Origin: CALFXN01 sp937957815
Lineage (GTDB): Bacteria; Synergistota; Synergistia; Synergistales; Aminobacteriaceae
DNA length: 64,000 nucleotides
Reading direction: 5' to 3'
Assembly: GCA_036788195.1 (NCBI GenBank)
Contig: DAIQNX010000017.1
Span: 4,413 to 68,412, forward strand
Within the stretch, counting starts at the first letter, position 1; each line of letters opens with the position of its first letter. Below the pieces are notes generated by a model. It was not told the DNA's origin, did not search any database, and saw only the letters and a list, made by a program, of their open reading frames with translations. Of the stretch, positions 1 through 6,916 are shown piece by piece. The translations under genes were made by a program, and so were the position numbers.

Positions 1-110
1 TGGAGCTCAAAGGCTTCCCGCTGCTTGTCCGTCAGAAGCGGAGCGTACACGTCGTACAGCTGGTTGAGACGGATTCTCTGTGCAAGGACATCGTCGGCGT
101 GCACGTCCAT
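1..110 (-). CDS. ylxM: YlxM/UPF0122-type helix-turn-helix protein (partial, N-terminus only)
   Basis: Only the first 36 or so codons lie in the window; the gene runs off the left edge. The visible translation contains RIRLNQLYDVYAPLLTDKQR followed by EAFEL, which matches the start of YlxM, a small sigma-factor-like HTH protein usually encoded just before the signal recognition particle gene ffh. The ATG at 110 is preceded by GGAGGGCG, and a consensus sigma-70-type promoter lies at 138-166. The family assignment is from recognition of this short segment. A downstream ffh would be expected outside the window. Confidence 0.7.
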   Translation of the reverse strand, partial: MDVHADDVLAQRIRLNQLYDVYAPLLTDKQREAFEL

Positions 111-137
111 CGCGCCCTCCTTACGTACGGCGAAAGA

Positions 138-166
138 ATTATAGTGTTCCGCCGACATGCTGTCAA
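138..166 (-). promoter_or_regulatory. Consensus sigma-70-type promoter of ylxM
   Basis: On the minus strand TTGACA (161-166) and TATAAT (138-143) are both perfect and are separated by exactly 17 bases. The start codon of ylxM lies 28 bases downstream of the -10 box. The -35 box is part of one arm of a 12-bp inverted repeat (156-187), so the promoter is probably repressible. Confidence 0.8.
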
Positions 167-187
167 GGCCGTGTGCTTGACAGCATG
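156..187. repeat. 12-bp inverted repeat overlapping the ylxM -35 box (candidate operator)
   Basis: CATGCTGTCAAG at 156-167 and CTTGACAGCATG at 176-187 are perfect reverse complements, separated by 8 bases. The left arm contains the -35 element of the ylxM promoter. The symmetry suggests a dimeric DNA-binding protein that could act on ylxM and on the divergent LUD gene. No regulator for it was identified. Confidence 0.65.
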
Positions 188-281
188 AGGACTGGACAAA
201 CACTGTTTTTCCTGCAATCATAATCACGACTTCCCTATGGGGAACGAATTCAGCCTCACGAAGATACGGGAGGGGGACACT

Positions 282-944
282 ATGCCGGATCCGGTCAGCG
301 TTTTCGAGGAATCGAAACGGGCATCCCGCAGAATTCTCGGACAGACGATCGTCAGGGCGCTTTCCGCGAAGGGGTTCGTCGCGGAATACGCCGACACGAA
401 GGAGCAGGCGCTGGAGGCTGTTCTCCGAATCATTCCCGAAGGCACAAGCGTCGGCATTCCAGGCTCCGTCACCATACGCGAGATCGGCGCCTTCGAAAAA
501 CTCGGGGAACGCGGCTGCCGGATATCGCATCACTGGGATCCTTCCATGAACCCCGAGCGGCGGAAACAAGCCTGGAAGGACGAGGCAGCATCCGAATACT
601 ACCTCACGAGTTCGAACGCCATAACATACGACGGAATGCTCGTCAATATCGACGGAAACGGCAATCGCGTGAGCGCCATGGCTTGGGCCGACAACCCCAT
701 CGTCTACGTGATCGGAATCAACAAGGCATCGCCCGATATCCAGACGGCGCTCAAACGGATCCGGGACCACGCGACGCCCCCGAACGCGCTTCGACTCCAT
801 ATCGACACTCCATGCAGCAAGGTCGGGCACTGCGTCGACTGCGACGCGTCGACGCGCGTCTGCCGGGCCGTCCTCATTCTCGAGCGGCCGACATCCGGAA
901 GAAGGACCCATGTCATCATCGTCGGCGAAGAACTGGGCTATTAG
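282..944 (+). CDS. LUD-domain protein (LutC/YkgG-like, DUF162)
   Basis: A 220-aa protein of the LUD family, whose better-known members (LutB/LutC) take part in lactate oxidation; many stand-alone members have no known substrate. The sequence shows the family pattern of a Rossmann-like core (GTSVGIPGSVTIREIGA; then NAITYDGMLVNIDGNGNR) and a C-terminal cysteine group CSKVGHCVDCDASTRVC that could hold a metal or disulfide. The ATG at 282 is chosen over an in-frame ATG at 237 because GGAGGGGG sits 5-6 bases before it. The gene is followed after 12 bases by an asparaginase-fold protein, so the two are probably co-transcribed. Confidence 0.75.
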   Translation: MPDPVSVFEESKRASRRILGQTIVRALSAKGFVAEYADTKEQALEAVLRIIPEGTSVGIPGSVTIREIGAFEKLGERGCRISHHWDPSMNPERRKQAWKDEAASEYYLTSSNAITYDGMLVNIDGNGNRVSAMAWADNPIVYVIGINKASPDIQTALKRIRDHATPPNALRLHIDTPCSKVGHCVDCDASTRVCRAVLILERPTSGRRTHVIIVGEELGY

Positions 945-956
945 GAGCGACCGGCC

Positions 957-1943
957 ATGACGCAGCAGGGGGCGTTCGCGCTTGTCGTCGCGGGCGGAGA
1001 GATGGTCATACGCGCGAAGGAATCCCCGCAGGGGGCCGCCGTTCCCCCGGAGGAACTCCTCCGGCTGGTTCCCGAGGACATCCTTCCCCGCATTCGGACG
1101 CTCGACTGGAGCCATCAGCCCGGCGCCCACTATTCCGTCCGGATGACCATGGACCTCGTCCAGATTCTCTGGAAACTGGTTCGCGAAGGAACGAACGCCA
1201 TCGTCGTGACGTGCGGCGCCGACACGATCGAGGAGATGGCCTATCTGACCGATCTTTTATGGGCGTACCCCCAGCCCGTTATTTTCACGTGCGCGACGCG
1301 CCCCCACGACAGCCGGGGATCGGACGGCCCTCTGAATCTCGCCCAGGCGTTCTGCGCCGCATCCTCGGAAAAGTGCTGGGGGCTCGGGGTCCTGCTCTGC
1401 GCGCACGATCTCCTCTTTTCAGCCTCCGAGGTCTGCGAAGTCGCGAACCAACGCCGGTGCGCATTCGCAGCACCAGACCGGGGGCCCGTCGGCGAAATCG
1501 TCGAAAGAAACCTGTATATGCTGCGCGCCGCGAAACGCTCCAAGGTGCTCGAAAGCGTATCGACGCCCGCCCGGAACGTCGAACTGATCCAGGCGACGCT
1601 CGGCGGGGGCGACATCGTCCTCGAGGGAATCGCCCTGGCGAAGACCAAGTCACTCGACGGTCTGCTCCTCTCGGGGTTCGGAAACGGCGACGTCCCTCCT
1701 TCGTGGCTTCCCCATATCCGGACCGTCGTCAGGGAGGGAATACCCGTCGCCGTGACGAGCCGATGCGTCGGAGGGCGCACACGGAGCTGCCTCTCTCACG
1801 AGGGGAGCTTTTCCAGACTGCTCGAGATGGGCGTCCTCGACGCGGGGGGGCTCACTCCGCTGAAGGCGCGACTGAAGCTTGCGGTGGGCATCGGCGCGGG
1901 ATTGCAAGGGAAATCGCTACAGGACTACCTTCTCGACATATAG
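957..1943 (+). CDS. Asparaginase/GatD-fold protein with catalytic residues missing
   Basis: A 328-aa protein with the overall pattern of type I/II L-asparaginases and GatD: an N-terminal strand ending in VVAGGEMV, a second motif TCGADTIEEMAY, and RPHDSRGSDGPLNLAQA resembling the conserved RP..S.SADGP.NL block. In the family the first motif is TGGTI and the second is HGTDT, and both threonines plus a later lysine are catalytic. Here the first threonine is absent, the second is alanine, and the position where the lysine is expected (SASEVCEVAN) has no lysine; only the aspartate is kept. L-asparaginase activity is therefore doubtful. The ribosome-binding site AGGAG overlaps the stop codon of the LUD gene. 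Confidence 0.6.
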   Translation: MTQQGAFALVVAGGEMVIRAKESPQGAAVPPEELLRLVPEDILPRIRTLDWSHQPGAHYSVRMTMDLVQILWKLVREGTNAIVVTCGADTIEEMAYLTDLLWAYPQPVIFTCATRPHDSRGSDGPLNLAQAFCAASSEKCWGLGVLLCAHDLLFSASEVCEVANQRRCAFAAPDRGPVGEIVERNLYMLRAAKRSKVLESVSTPARNVELIQATLGGGDIVLEGIALAKTKSLDGLLLSGFGNGDVPPSWLPHIRTVVREGIPVAVTSRCVGGRTRSCLSHEGSFSRLLEMGVLDAGGLTPLKARLKLAVGIGAGLQGKSLQDYLLDI

Positions 1944-1993
1944 AAGGGGCACCGGGCAGGCTTCGCTTCGCGTCGCTGGATAAAAATAACGAA

Positions 1994-2044
1994 GAGCGGT
2001 CCCCCTTTCGGCGATTCATGTAAAGTGGACCGCTCCTCTTTTGC
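1994..2044. terminator. Bidirectional rho-independent terminator
   Basis: GAGCGGTCC (1994-2002) pairs with GGACCGCTC (2027-2035), followed by CTCTTTT. It lies between the convergent asparaginase-fold gene (+) and ybaK-like gene (-). Confidence 0.7.
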
Positions 2045-2063
2045 GGCGACGCTCCGCGAGAGA

Positions 2064-2582
2064 TTACGCGTCTCCTCCCGCAGGCGCGCCGTCGGTTCCG
2101 CCATCCGCCTTCCTGATATCCGTCGCCGTTCCCCCGGTTATCCGCACGAGCTCTTCGGGCGACACCGGGAAGAACGCGTGGTCCGTCCCCGCCGCGGCCC
2201 AGACGGTTTCGAAGAGGAACAGGTCTTCGTCCAGCAACGCGGGCAGTCGGTCGGGGTATCCCACGGGAGGAACGCCCCCTATCCGGAAGCCGGAGTACTC
2301 AAAGACCCACTCGGGCGAAGCCATCTTCACCTTCCGCGCGTTCAGGAACTTCCTGACCTTCTTCAGGTCGACGCGATTGACCCCCGACATGAGTGCGAGA
2401 ACGGGACGATCGTCGGCGAAGAGCATCAGGCTCTTCAGAATTTCACGGGCCGGGGCGCCGACGGCGCGCGACGCGTCCTCGACCGTGAAAATCGTATCGT
2501 CGGTCGTACGAATCGGTGCGGCGCACCCGACTTCCTTCAGGTAGCGCTCAACCTTGCGTATGGGATCCGCCAGTTCGTTCAT
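2064..2582 (-). CDS. YbaK/EbsC-type aminoacyl-tRNA deacylase
   Basis: A 172-aa member of the YbaK/ProX editing family, which removes wrongly attached amino acids (for example Cys from tRNA-Pro). Visible signatures are FTVEDASRAVGAP, the lysine-containing strand EILKSLMLFADDRPVLAL (Lys at about residue 50), DLKKVRKFL, and the GGVPPVG loop followed by RLPALLDEDL. It is the last gene of the XRE-ImmA-radical SAM-YbaK operon; its ATG overlaps the upstream TGA as ATGA, so translation is likely coupled. The exact tRNA substrate cannot be read from sequence. Confidence 0.8.
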   Translation of the reverse strand: MNELADPIRKVERYLKEVGCAAPIRTTDDTIFTVEDASRAVGAPAREILKSLMLFADDRPVLALMSGVNRVDLKKVRKFLNARKVKMASPEWVFEYSGFRIGGVPPVGYPDRLPALLDEDLFLFETVWAAAGTDHAFFPVSPEELVRITGGTATDIRKADGGTDGAPAGGDA

Positions 2583-3559
2583 CGGAATGTCACGCCTCTC
2601 TTCGGTATATTTCGTGACGCAGCAGCCGGGAACCGGAGATGCGACCGTACGAGAGCGGGAGAATTTCCCGTTCTTTCCGCAAGTTTCCGGACTCCGAACG
2701 CCGCGTGCGAGTGCAGGATCGAAAACGCCCGTTCCGAGACCGCCCACGGGCCCGTCGCAGAATTTCGCGCAAGCAGCGCCGACAGCGACTCCGCCCATGC
2801 GAACTCTCCGAATGCCGGGTGATACGGTCCTTTGGGGCGGGAGGCCTTCAGGGACTCCGTCTCCGCAAGTCCGATGCGTTGAGGCGAAAAACCGAGATCG
2901 AGCGCCGAAAGGACCATCACGGCCGTCCATTCGATCGCCCGCGAGATGCCGAGCGGTTCGTAGGATCCGGCCGTACAGAGTCCGTCGAGATCCGTCCCGG
3001 GAAGAACGAGCGTTGGGTAGATCCGGAGCGCCATATCCCGCGGCCCCTTGACGGCCGCGAGCAGCCGGAGATCCTCGAGCGAGCTCTCCGGCGTCTGGCG
3101 GGGCAGCCCGATCATGAGCTGGACGCCGGTCCCGAATCCCAGATCCAGAAGGCGCGACACGGATGAAAGGGCATCGCTTCCTTCGTACCCGCGTCCGCAC
3201 GCGGAAAGGACATCGTCGTCGAGCGAAGAGATTCCGAGTTCGATCATCGATATCGGGTACGGAGCCACGAGCGCAAGGCGTTCGTCCGTGACGCACCGGG
3301 GATGGGTGGAGAAACGGATCGTCGTCCCTCGGGGAGCCGTCATCGCCGCGTCGAGATATGCCCGCTGGGCATCGGGAGGCATTCACGTGAAACTTCCGCC
3401 GAAGAAACAGATTTCGACGGGCCCGTCGAGAGAGGCGAGCGTTTCGCCGACATCGTTGGGCGTCGGAACGCCTGTAATCCCGGTGATCCTGTTCTGGTCG
3501 CAGTAGACGCACCTCCGGGGACAGGAGGTCATCGGCAGAAAAAAGGGGATCCGCCTCAC
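2579..3559 (-). CDS. Elp3-like radical SAM protein with an in-frame TGA (possible selenocysteine codon)
   Basis: Read through the TGA, this gives 326 aa matching a family of uncharacterised radical SAM proteins distantly related to Elp3/HemN. The [4Fe-4S]-binding cysteines are in CPRRCVYC (Cys 13, 17, 20). Further blocks are EICFFGGSFT, STHPRCVTDERL, MIELGISSLDDDVL, GVQLMIGLPRQTP, RIYPTLVLPGT and GPYHPAFGE. Codon 59 (3383-3385), right after GGSFT, is TGA, yet the conserved family sequence continues in the same frame on both sides, so both halves belong to one gene. A short hairpin follows the TGA at a spacing allowed for a bacterial SECIS. The alternatives are a single nonsense change (GGA to TGA would restore a plausible Gly) or a sequencing error. 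The GTG start overlaps the ImmA stop as GTGA and follows GGAGG. Confidence 0.7.
3358..3385 (-). promoter_or_regulatory. In-frame TGA with downstream hairpin (candidate bacterial SECIS)
   Basis: The TGA occupies 3385-3383 on the minus strand. Downstream, ATGCCC (3372-3367) pairs perfectly with GGGCAT (3363-3358) around an AGC loop. The loop begins 17 bases after the TGA, leaving 16 in between, and has G as its second base. As I recall the published bacterial SECIS criteria, these are 16-37 nt spacing, a 3-14 nt loop and a G in the first two loop bases, and this hairpin just satisfies them. The stem is short and may be coincidental. Confidence 0.4.
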
Positions 3560-3975
3560 GCGTCCTCCCCCTCCTGCCATTCCCTCCAGAGAACGCCCCA
3601 CGCGAACAGGTCGGCCTGATGTTCGAAGCTCGACATGGGTGTGGCTGTCCGCCGCCAGAATTCTTCTCCCATGCGGTGGTGCAGGACGTGATAGATTTCG
3701 TGGAAAAACGCGAATCGACGCCAGAACGGCGGAAGCGCCGCGTTCACGAAGATCATGACCCGCTCCTTTCTGGCGACGTGGAGACCCCAGAGCGACGCGG
3801 GCATGACCTCCTTCCGGACATCGATGCGTTTCCCGGAAACTTCCTCCGCCTTCACGAGAACGTCGAACTCGCTCATGTTGCGCCACGACGCCGACTCCTC
3901 CCGAACCCACGGTGGGAAGAATTCAGGGGGCGCCGGAAAATCGAACGATACAGCCGCCTGCACCGGAGAAATCAC
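3556..3975 (-). CDS. ImmA/IrrE-type metallopeptidase domain protein
   Basis: A 139-aa protein with a zinc-protease signature HEIYH at residues 92-96 and a following SSFEHQADLFAWGVL segment containing the Glu/Asp-rich third-ligand region typical of the ImmA/IrrE (DUF955, M78) family. Members usually cleave or antagonise a partner XRE-family repressor. That fits here, since the upstream gene encodes such a regulator and the two are coupled through a GTGA overlap. GTG at 3975 is chosen over the in-frame GTG at 4002 because of that overlap and the GGGAG before it. The physiological target is unknown. Confidence 0.75.
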   Translation of the reverse strand: MISPVQAAVSFDFPAPPEFFPPWVREESASWRNMSEFDVLVKAEEVSGKRIDVRKEVMPASLWGLHVARKERVMIFVNAALPPFWRRFAFFHEIYHVLHHRMGEEFWRRTATPMSSFEHQADLFAWGVLWREWQEGEDA

Positions 3976-4337
3976 TCTCCCGAACTCTCTTCTCCCTCCC
4001 ACTTCGTCAGAGCCGCGTCAATCAGTCGCTGAACGAACTGCAGTTCCTTGTGGGAGAGCTTCTTACTCCGGTACCATATCTCCACCTGGTGCTGATTGTC
4101 CAGTACTTCCTCAAGATGAACCCGTCCGCCCGCTTCCCCCGGAATGGCTTTGACGAGATCCTCGACCTCGACGCTCAGCGCTTCCGCGAGACGTCCGAGG
4201 AGTTTCATCGACGGCATCCGCCTGTTGCTTTCAAGCGCCTGGATGTATATCCTGCTGACTTCCGTCCTGTCAGCAAGTCCCTGCTGCGTGAGCTTCGAAG
4301 CCTTCCGGAGAGTCTTGATCCGCATTCCCAGACTCAT
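3972..4337 (-). CDS. XRE-family transcriptional regulator
   Basis: A 121-aa protein with a Cro/CI-type HTH over residues 6-60 (RIKTLRKASKLTQQGLA, then VSRIYIQALESNRR, LLGRLAEALSV). A C-terminal extension of about 60 residues is rich in charged amino acids. ATG at 4337 follows GGAGGG by 7 bases. It heads a four-gene operon with an ImmA-type protease, and its promoter (4380-4408) is flanked by an inverted repeat that could be its own operator. Derepression by ImmA-mediated cleavage is the expected, unproven, mode of control. Confidence 0.85.
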   Translation of the reverse strand: MSLGMRIKTLRKASKLTQQGLADRTEVSRIYIQALESNRRMPSMKLLGRLAEALSVEVEDLVKAIPGEAGGRVHLEEVLDNQHQVEIWYRSKKLSHKELQFVQRLIDAALTKWEGEESSGE

Positions 4338-4366
4338 GGCATATCCCTCCGACCCTGAGACGTCGT

Positions 4367-4394
4367 ACATTCCATATGTATTATAACAGAATGT
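4367..4394. repeat. Inverted repeat flanking the -10 box of the XRE operon (candidate operator)
   Basis: ACATTC (4367-4372) and GAATGT (4389-4394) are reverse complements placed on either side of the TATAAT box. Such an arrangement suits binding by a repressor dimer, most simply the XRE protein encoded downstream. Confidence 0.45.
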
Positions 4395-4408
4395 TTACTC
4401 ATTGTCTC
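4380..4408 (-). promoter_or_regulatory. Promoter of the XRE-ImmA-radical SAM-YbaK operon
   Basis: On the minus strand GAGACA (4403-4408, 4/6 match to the -35 consensus) is separated by 17 bases from a perfect TATAAT (4380-4385). The -35 box overlaps the last codons of the upstream cca gene, so this is a promoter at the end of another gene. Confidence 0.65.
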
Positions 4409-5678
4409 ATGTCACTCCCCGATCGCAGTCAGGCAGCAGGCCCGCGAGGTATCGAAGCCGAAGCCGCCTGTAGTCGTTCCCGCGTTCCGGTCCCCAATTC
4501 TCCCCGGCGGTTCCGTCGGCGTCGGAAGGCCTGCCGAACGCGCGGCTGCGCAGGACCTCCCGCTCACGAAGCGCACGCGCGACGATTCCGAGCGCGGCGC
4601 GACGATTCTCGAGCCACGCGTCCCTCACGCCGCGACCTCCCGCCATGTCGCACCAGCTCAGCATGAAAAGGAGGTTCATGCGATCTTCCCCAAGCTCGCA
4701 GAACAGTTCCGCAAGCCCCTCAGGCGGAAGCGAACGGAGCGGAAGGCCGTGAAGCCGCACGAGCGCGGTCGTGTCCCGTGTTTCCGACGAAGGAAAGCGC
4801 ATTCGTTCGAGAATTCCTCTCGTCATGCGGGCTCCGGCGTCCTCGTGGTCCGGGAAACGGATTGTCCCTCCGGTGATGGTCCGGCAGAAGGACTTCCCGA
4901 TATCGTGGAGAATCACGGCGAGGCGAAGCCTGATATCGCCGGGCAGAGCACGCGCGGCGGAAAGACACGCGCGCGTGTGCTCGAACGCGTCGCCTTCCGG
5001 GTGGACCACCGGGTCCTGTGTCACTCCGCGCAGCGCGGCAACCTCCGGAAAGAGTACTCCGAGCGCGCCGGTTCCGTCGAGGAGATCGAAAAAGGCGAGA
5101 GGATCGCCGGAAAGCGCTTTTCTCACTTCCGCCGTGAGTCGCTCCACCGAGACGCGAGAAAGTTCCCGGCAGTGATTCCTGCACGGAAGGACGATGTCGT
5201 CCGAAGGCGAAAATCCCGGCAGGGTGGCCGCGAACCGCGCGAACCTGAGGATCCTGACAGGATCCTCGCGGATCCTGTCGGAAGGGTCTCCGCAAAAACG
5301 GAGGATTCGCGCCGAACAGTCGCGCGATCCGTCCATCGGGTCGATGAGAACGCCACGAACGTCGATCGCCATGGCGTTGACCGTGAAATCCCGTCGCGAG
5401 AGATCCGTTTCGAGCGACCATCCCGCGTGAGAGGTGATCTCGACGGGAAGTCCGCAGTGCGGAAGGATGAAAACGGGAGTCCGGGAAGGGCCGACGCGGC
5501 GAACGTCGGGAAAGACCGACGGAATCGCCTCCGGAGGAGCGTCCGTCGTGACGTCGAGATCACACGGAGGGAGTCCCAGGAAGAGATCCCGGACGCTCCC
5601 TCCGACAAGAAACGCGGCATATCCCTTTTCCTCGAACGCGGCGAGAATGGAACAAAAATCCGGAAGACGCGATCTCAC
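4407..5678 (-). CDS. cca: CCA-adding tRNA nucleotidyltransferase with HD domain
   Basis: A 423-aa class II CCA-adding enzyme/poly(A) polymerase family protein. The N-terminal nucleotidyltransferase signature LVGGSVRDLFLG with metal-binding DLD (about residues 24-42) is followed by RRDFTVNAMAID, RILRFARFAA, and a C-terminal HD phosphohydrolase motif (ILHDIGKS, with HPEGDAFEHT before it). The HD domain suggests a bacterial enzyme able to trim as well as add CCA. The start is GTG at 5678 after GGGAGGGG. A 30-aa membrane peptide is encoded 28 bases upstream and is probably co-transcribed. Confidence 0.9.
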   Translation of the reverse strand: MRSRLPDFCSILAAFEEKGYAAFLVGGSVRDLFLGLPPCDLDVTTDAPPEAIPSVFPDVRRVGPSRTPVFILPHCGLPVEITSHAGWSLETDLSRRDFTVNAMAIDVRGVLIDPMDGSRDCSARILRFCGDPSDRIREDPVRILRFARFAATLPGFSPSDDIVLPCRNHCRELSRVSVERLTAEVRKALSGDPLAFFDLLDGTGALGVLFPEVAALRGVTQDPVVHPEGDAFEHTRACLSAARALPGDIRLRLAVILHDIGKSFCRTITGGTIRFPDHEDAGARMTRGILERMRFPSSETRDTTALVRLHGLPLRSLPPEGLAELFCELGEDRMNLLFMLSWCDMAGGRGVRDAWLENRRAALGIVARALREREVLRSRAFGRPSDADGTAGENWGPERGNDYRRLRLRYLAGLLPDCDRGVT

Positions 5679-5706
5679 GGGAGCGCCCCTCCCGTGAAAA
5701 GACGGG

Positions 5707-5799
5707 TTACTGCCTGCCGTCGGCGGGGAAGAGGAACGGAGCCGCGCCCGCGACGAGAACCGCAGTCACCAGAAGAAACAGGATCGACTTGAAGTCCAT
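5707..5799 (-). CDS. 30-aa single-span membrane peptide
   Basis: A small ORF begins MDFKSILFLLVTAVLVAG and ends AAPFLFPADGRQ. Residues 6-24 form one hydrophobic span with one lysine before it. A strong ribosome-binding site GGAGGTGGGG precedes the ATG at 5799. It lies 28 bases before cca, in the same direction. I do not recognise a family; it may be a small regulatory or membrane-anchoring peptide. The translation signals make it more credible than chance. Confidence 0.55.
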   Translation of the reverse strand: MDFKSILFLLVTAVLVAGAAPFLFPADGRQ

Positions 5800-5904
5800 G
5801 AGCCCCACCTCCATGGACCGAGTGTACGTCTATTCGGGATTCAACGTACCGTAAAATACCCGCAGGAGTATCGTACGCGAAATTACCGATCCTCCGCCCG
5901 TCCT

Positions 5905-6708
5905 TCATTTTTCGTTCTCACCCCCAGGACCGTCCTCACCGCCACATTCGGCGCGGGGAGCGAACAGAAGCGTCCGCGCGAGCCAGATCGCTCCGAGGAC
6001 GAGAACTCCGAGTCCGACGATCTGTCCGACGCGGAGGCCGAAGAACCGATCTCCCTCGCGTAGCGTGTCCACCACGAAACGCATCGCCCCGAACAGGACC
6101 ATGAACAGGGGCCAGAGCACTGCGCCCTGCGGACGCGTCGCGCAACGCATGCGACGTTCGACGGCAAGGAGAACGAGCAGGATTCCGACGGAAATCGCGG
6201 AATAGTAGAGCTGCGTGGGGTGTCGCAAGACTCCGTGAGGATCGGCCGGAAAGTGGATGCCAAGCGGACAGGACGTCCGGAATCCGGAACAGCATCCATT
6301 GAGAAAGCACCCGACCCGTCCGACGACATAGGTCGCTGCCGCGGGAACGCTCGCGGCATCCGCGAGCTTCCAGACGGGGATGCCCTTCTTCCGGCACAGG
6401 AGGATGCCCGCGATCCCCGCCCCGAGAAACGCGGGCGTCGACGAAAGCCCTCCTTCCCAAAACATCCAGATCCGATCCGGATGGGCCGCGTAATAGCTCC
6501 AGTTGTCGAAATAGCCGCCGATTCTCGCACCGGCGAGCATCGCGACGAACGACCACGTGATGACCGATGACACCGCGTCGATATCCACATCGAAATTCAG
6601 CACGGCTCGGCGTTGCGTCCAGAGGACTCCGATGCACAGCGCCAGCGTCCAGAATATGTAATACGACGTCAGCGGAATTCCAAAGACTGTTGCCAGTGTC
6701 GGGTACAT
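5905..6708 (-). CDS. Prolipoprotein diacylglyceryl transferase family protein (Lgt-like)
   Basis: A 267-aa polytopic membrane protein. Family marks are ARIGGYFDNW, FWEGGLSS, the GRVGCFLNGCC loop (residues about 130-140) and HPTQLYYS (163-170). Lgt transfers diacylglycerol from phosphatidylglycerol to the lipobox cysteine of prolipoproteins in the inner membrane. Compared with the Lgt signature GRIGNF.NGE, this copy has Cys for Asn and Cys-Cys after NG, a variant found in a divergent Lgt branch, so the exact substrate is less certain. ATG at 6708 follows GGAGGGATCGT; the longer reading upstream lacks a ribosome-binding site. Confidence 0.7.
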   Translation of the reverse strand: MYPTLATVFGIPLTSYYIFWTLALCIGVLWTQRRAVLNFDVDIDAVSSVITWSFVAMLAGARIGGYFDNWSYYAAHPDRIWMFWEGGLSSTPAFLGAGIAGILLCRKKGIPVWKLADAASVPAAATYVVGRVGCFLNGCCSGFRTSCPLGIHFPADPHGVLRHPTQLYYSAISVGILLVLLAVERRMRCATRPQGAVLWPLFMVLFGAMRFVVDTLREGDRFFGLRVGQIVGLGVLVLGAIWLARTLLFAPRAECGGEDGPGGENEK

Positions 6709-6916
6709 ACGATCCCTCCATAGAAAGATGAAACGGTACGGCGCTTCACCGCGTCGTGCGTCACATAGATTACGGACTCTTTCCTCCATTGTCCAGCATC
6801 GGCCCAAGAGATCACATCTTTTTGTCATATCGTGTTACCATACGCCAATCCTGATTTTCGGCCGTGATAATACTAATGTCCGTCACAAAACAGAGACACG
6901 AAAGAAGGTCCAACGA

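Noticed and set aside
683..2023. 446-aa open frame on the plus strand overlapping the LUD and asparaginase-fold genes
   Set aside because: Arg/Pro/Gly-rich composition without any family motif; it is a shadow frame of the real genes in GC-rich DNA.
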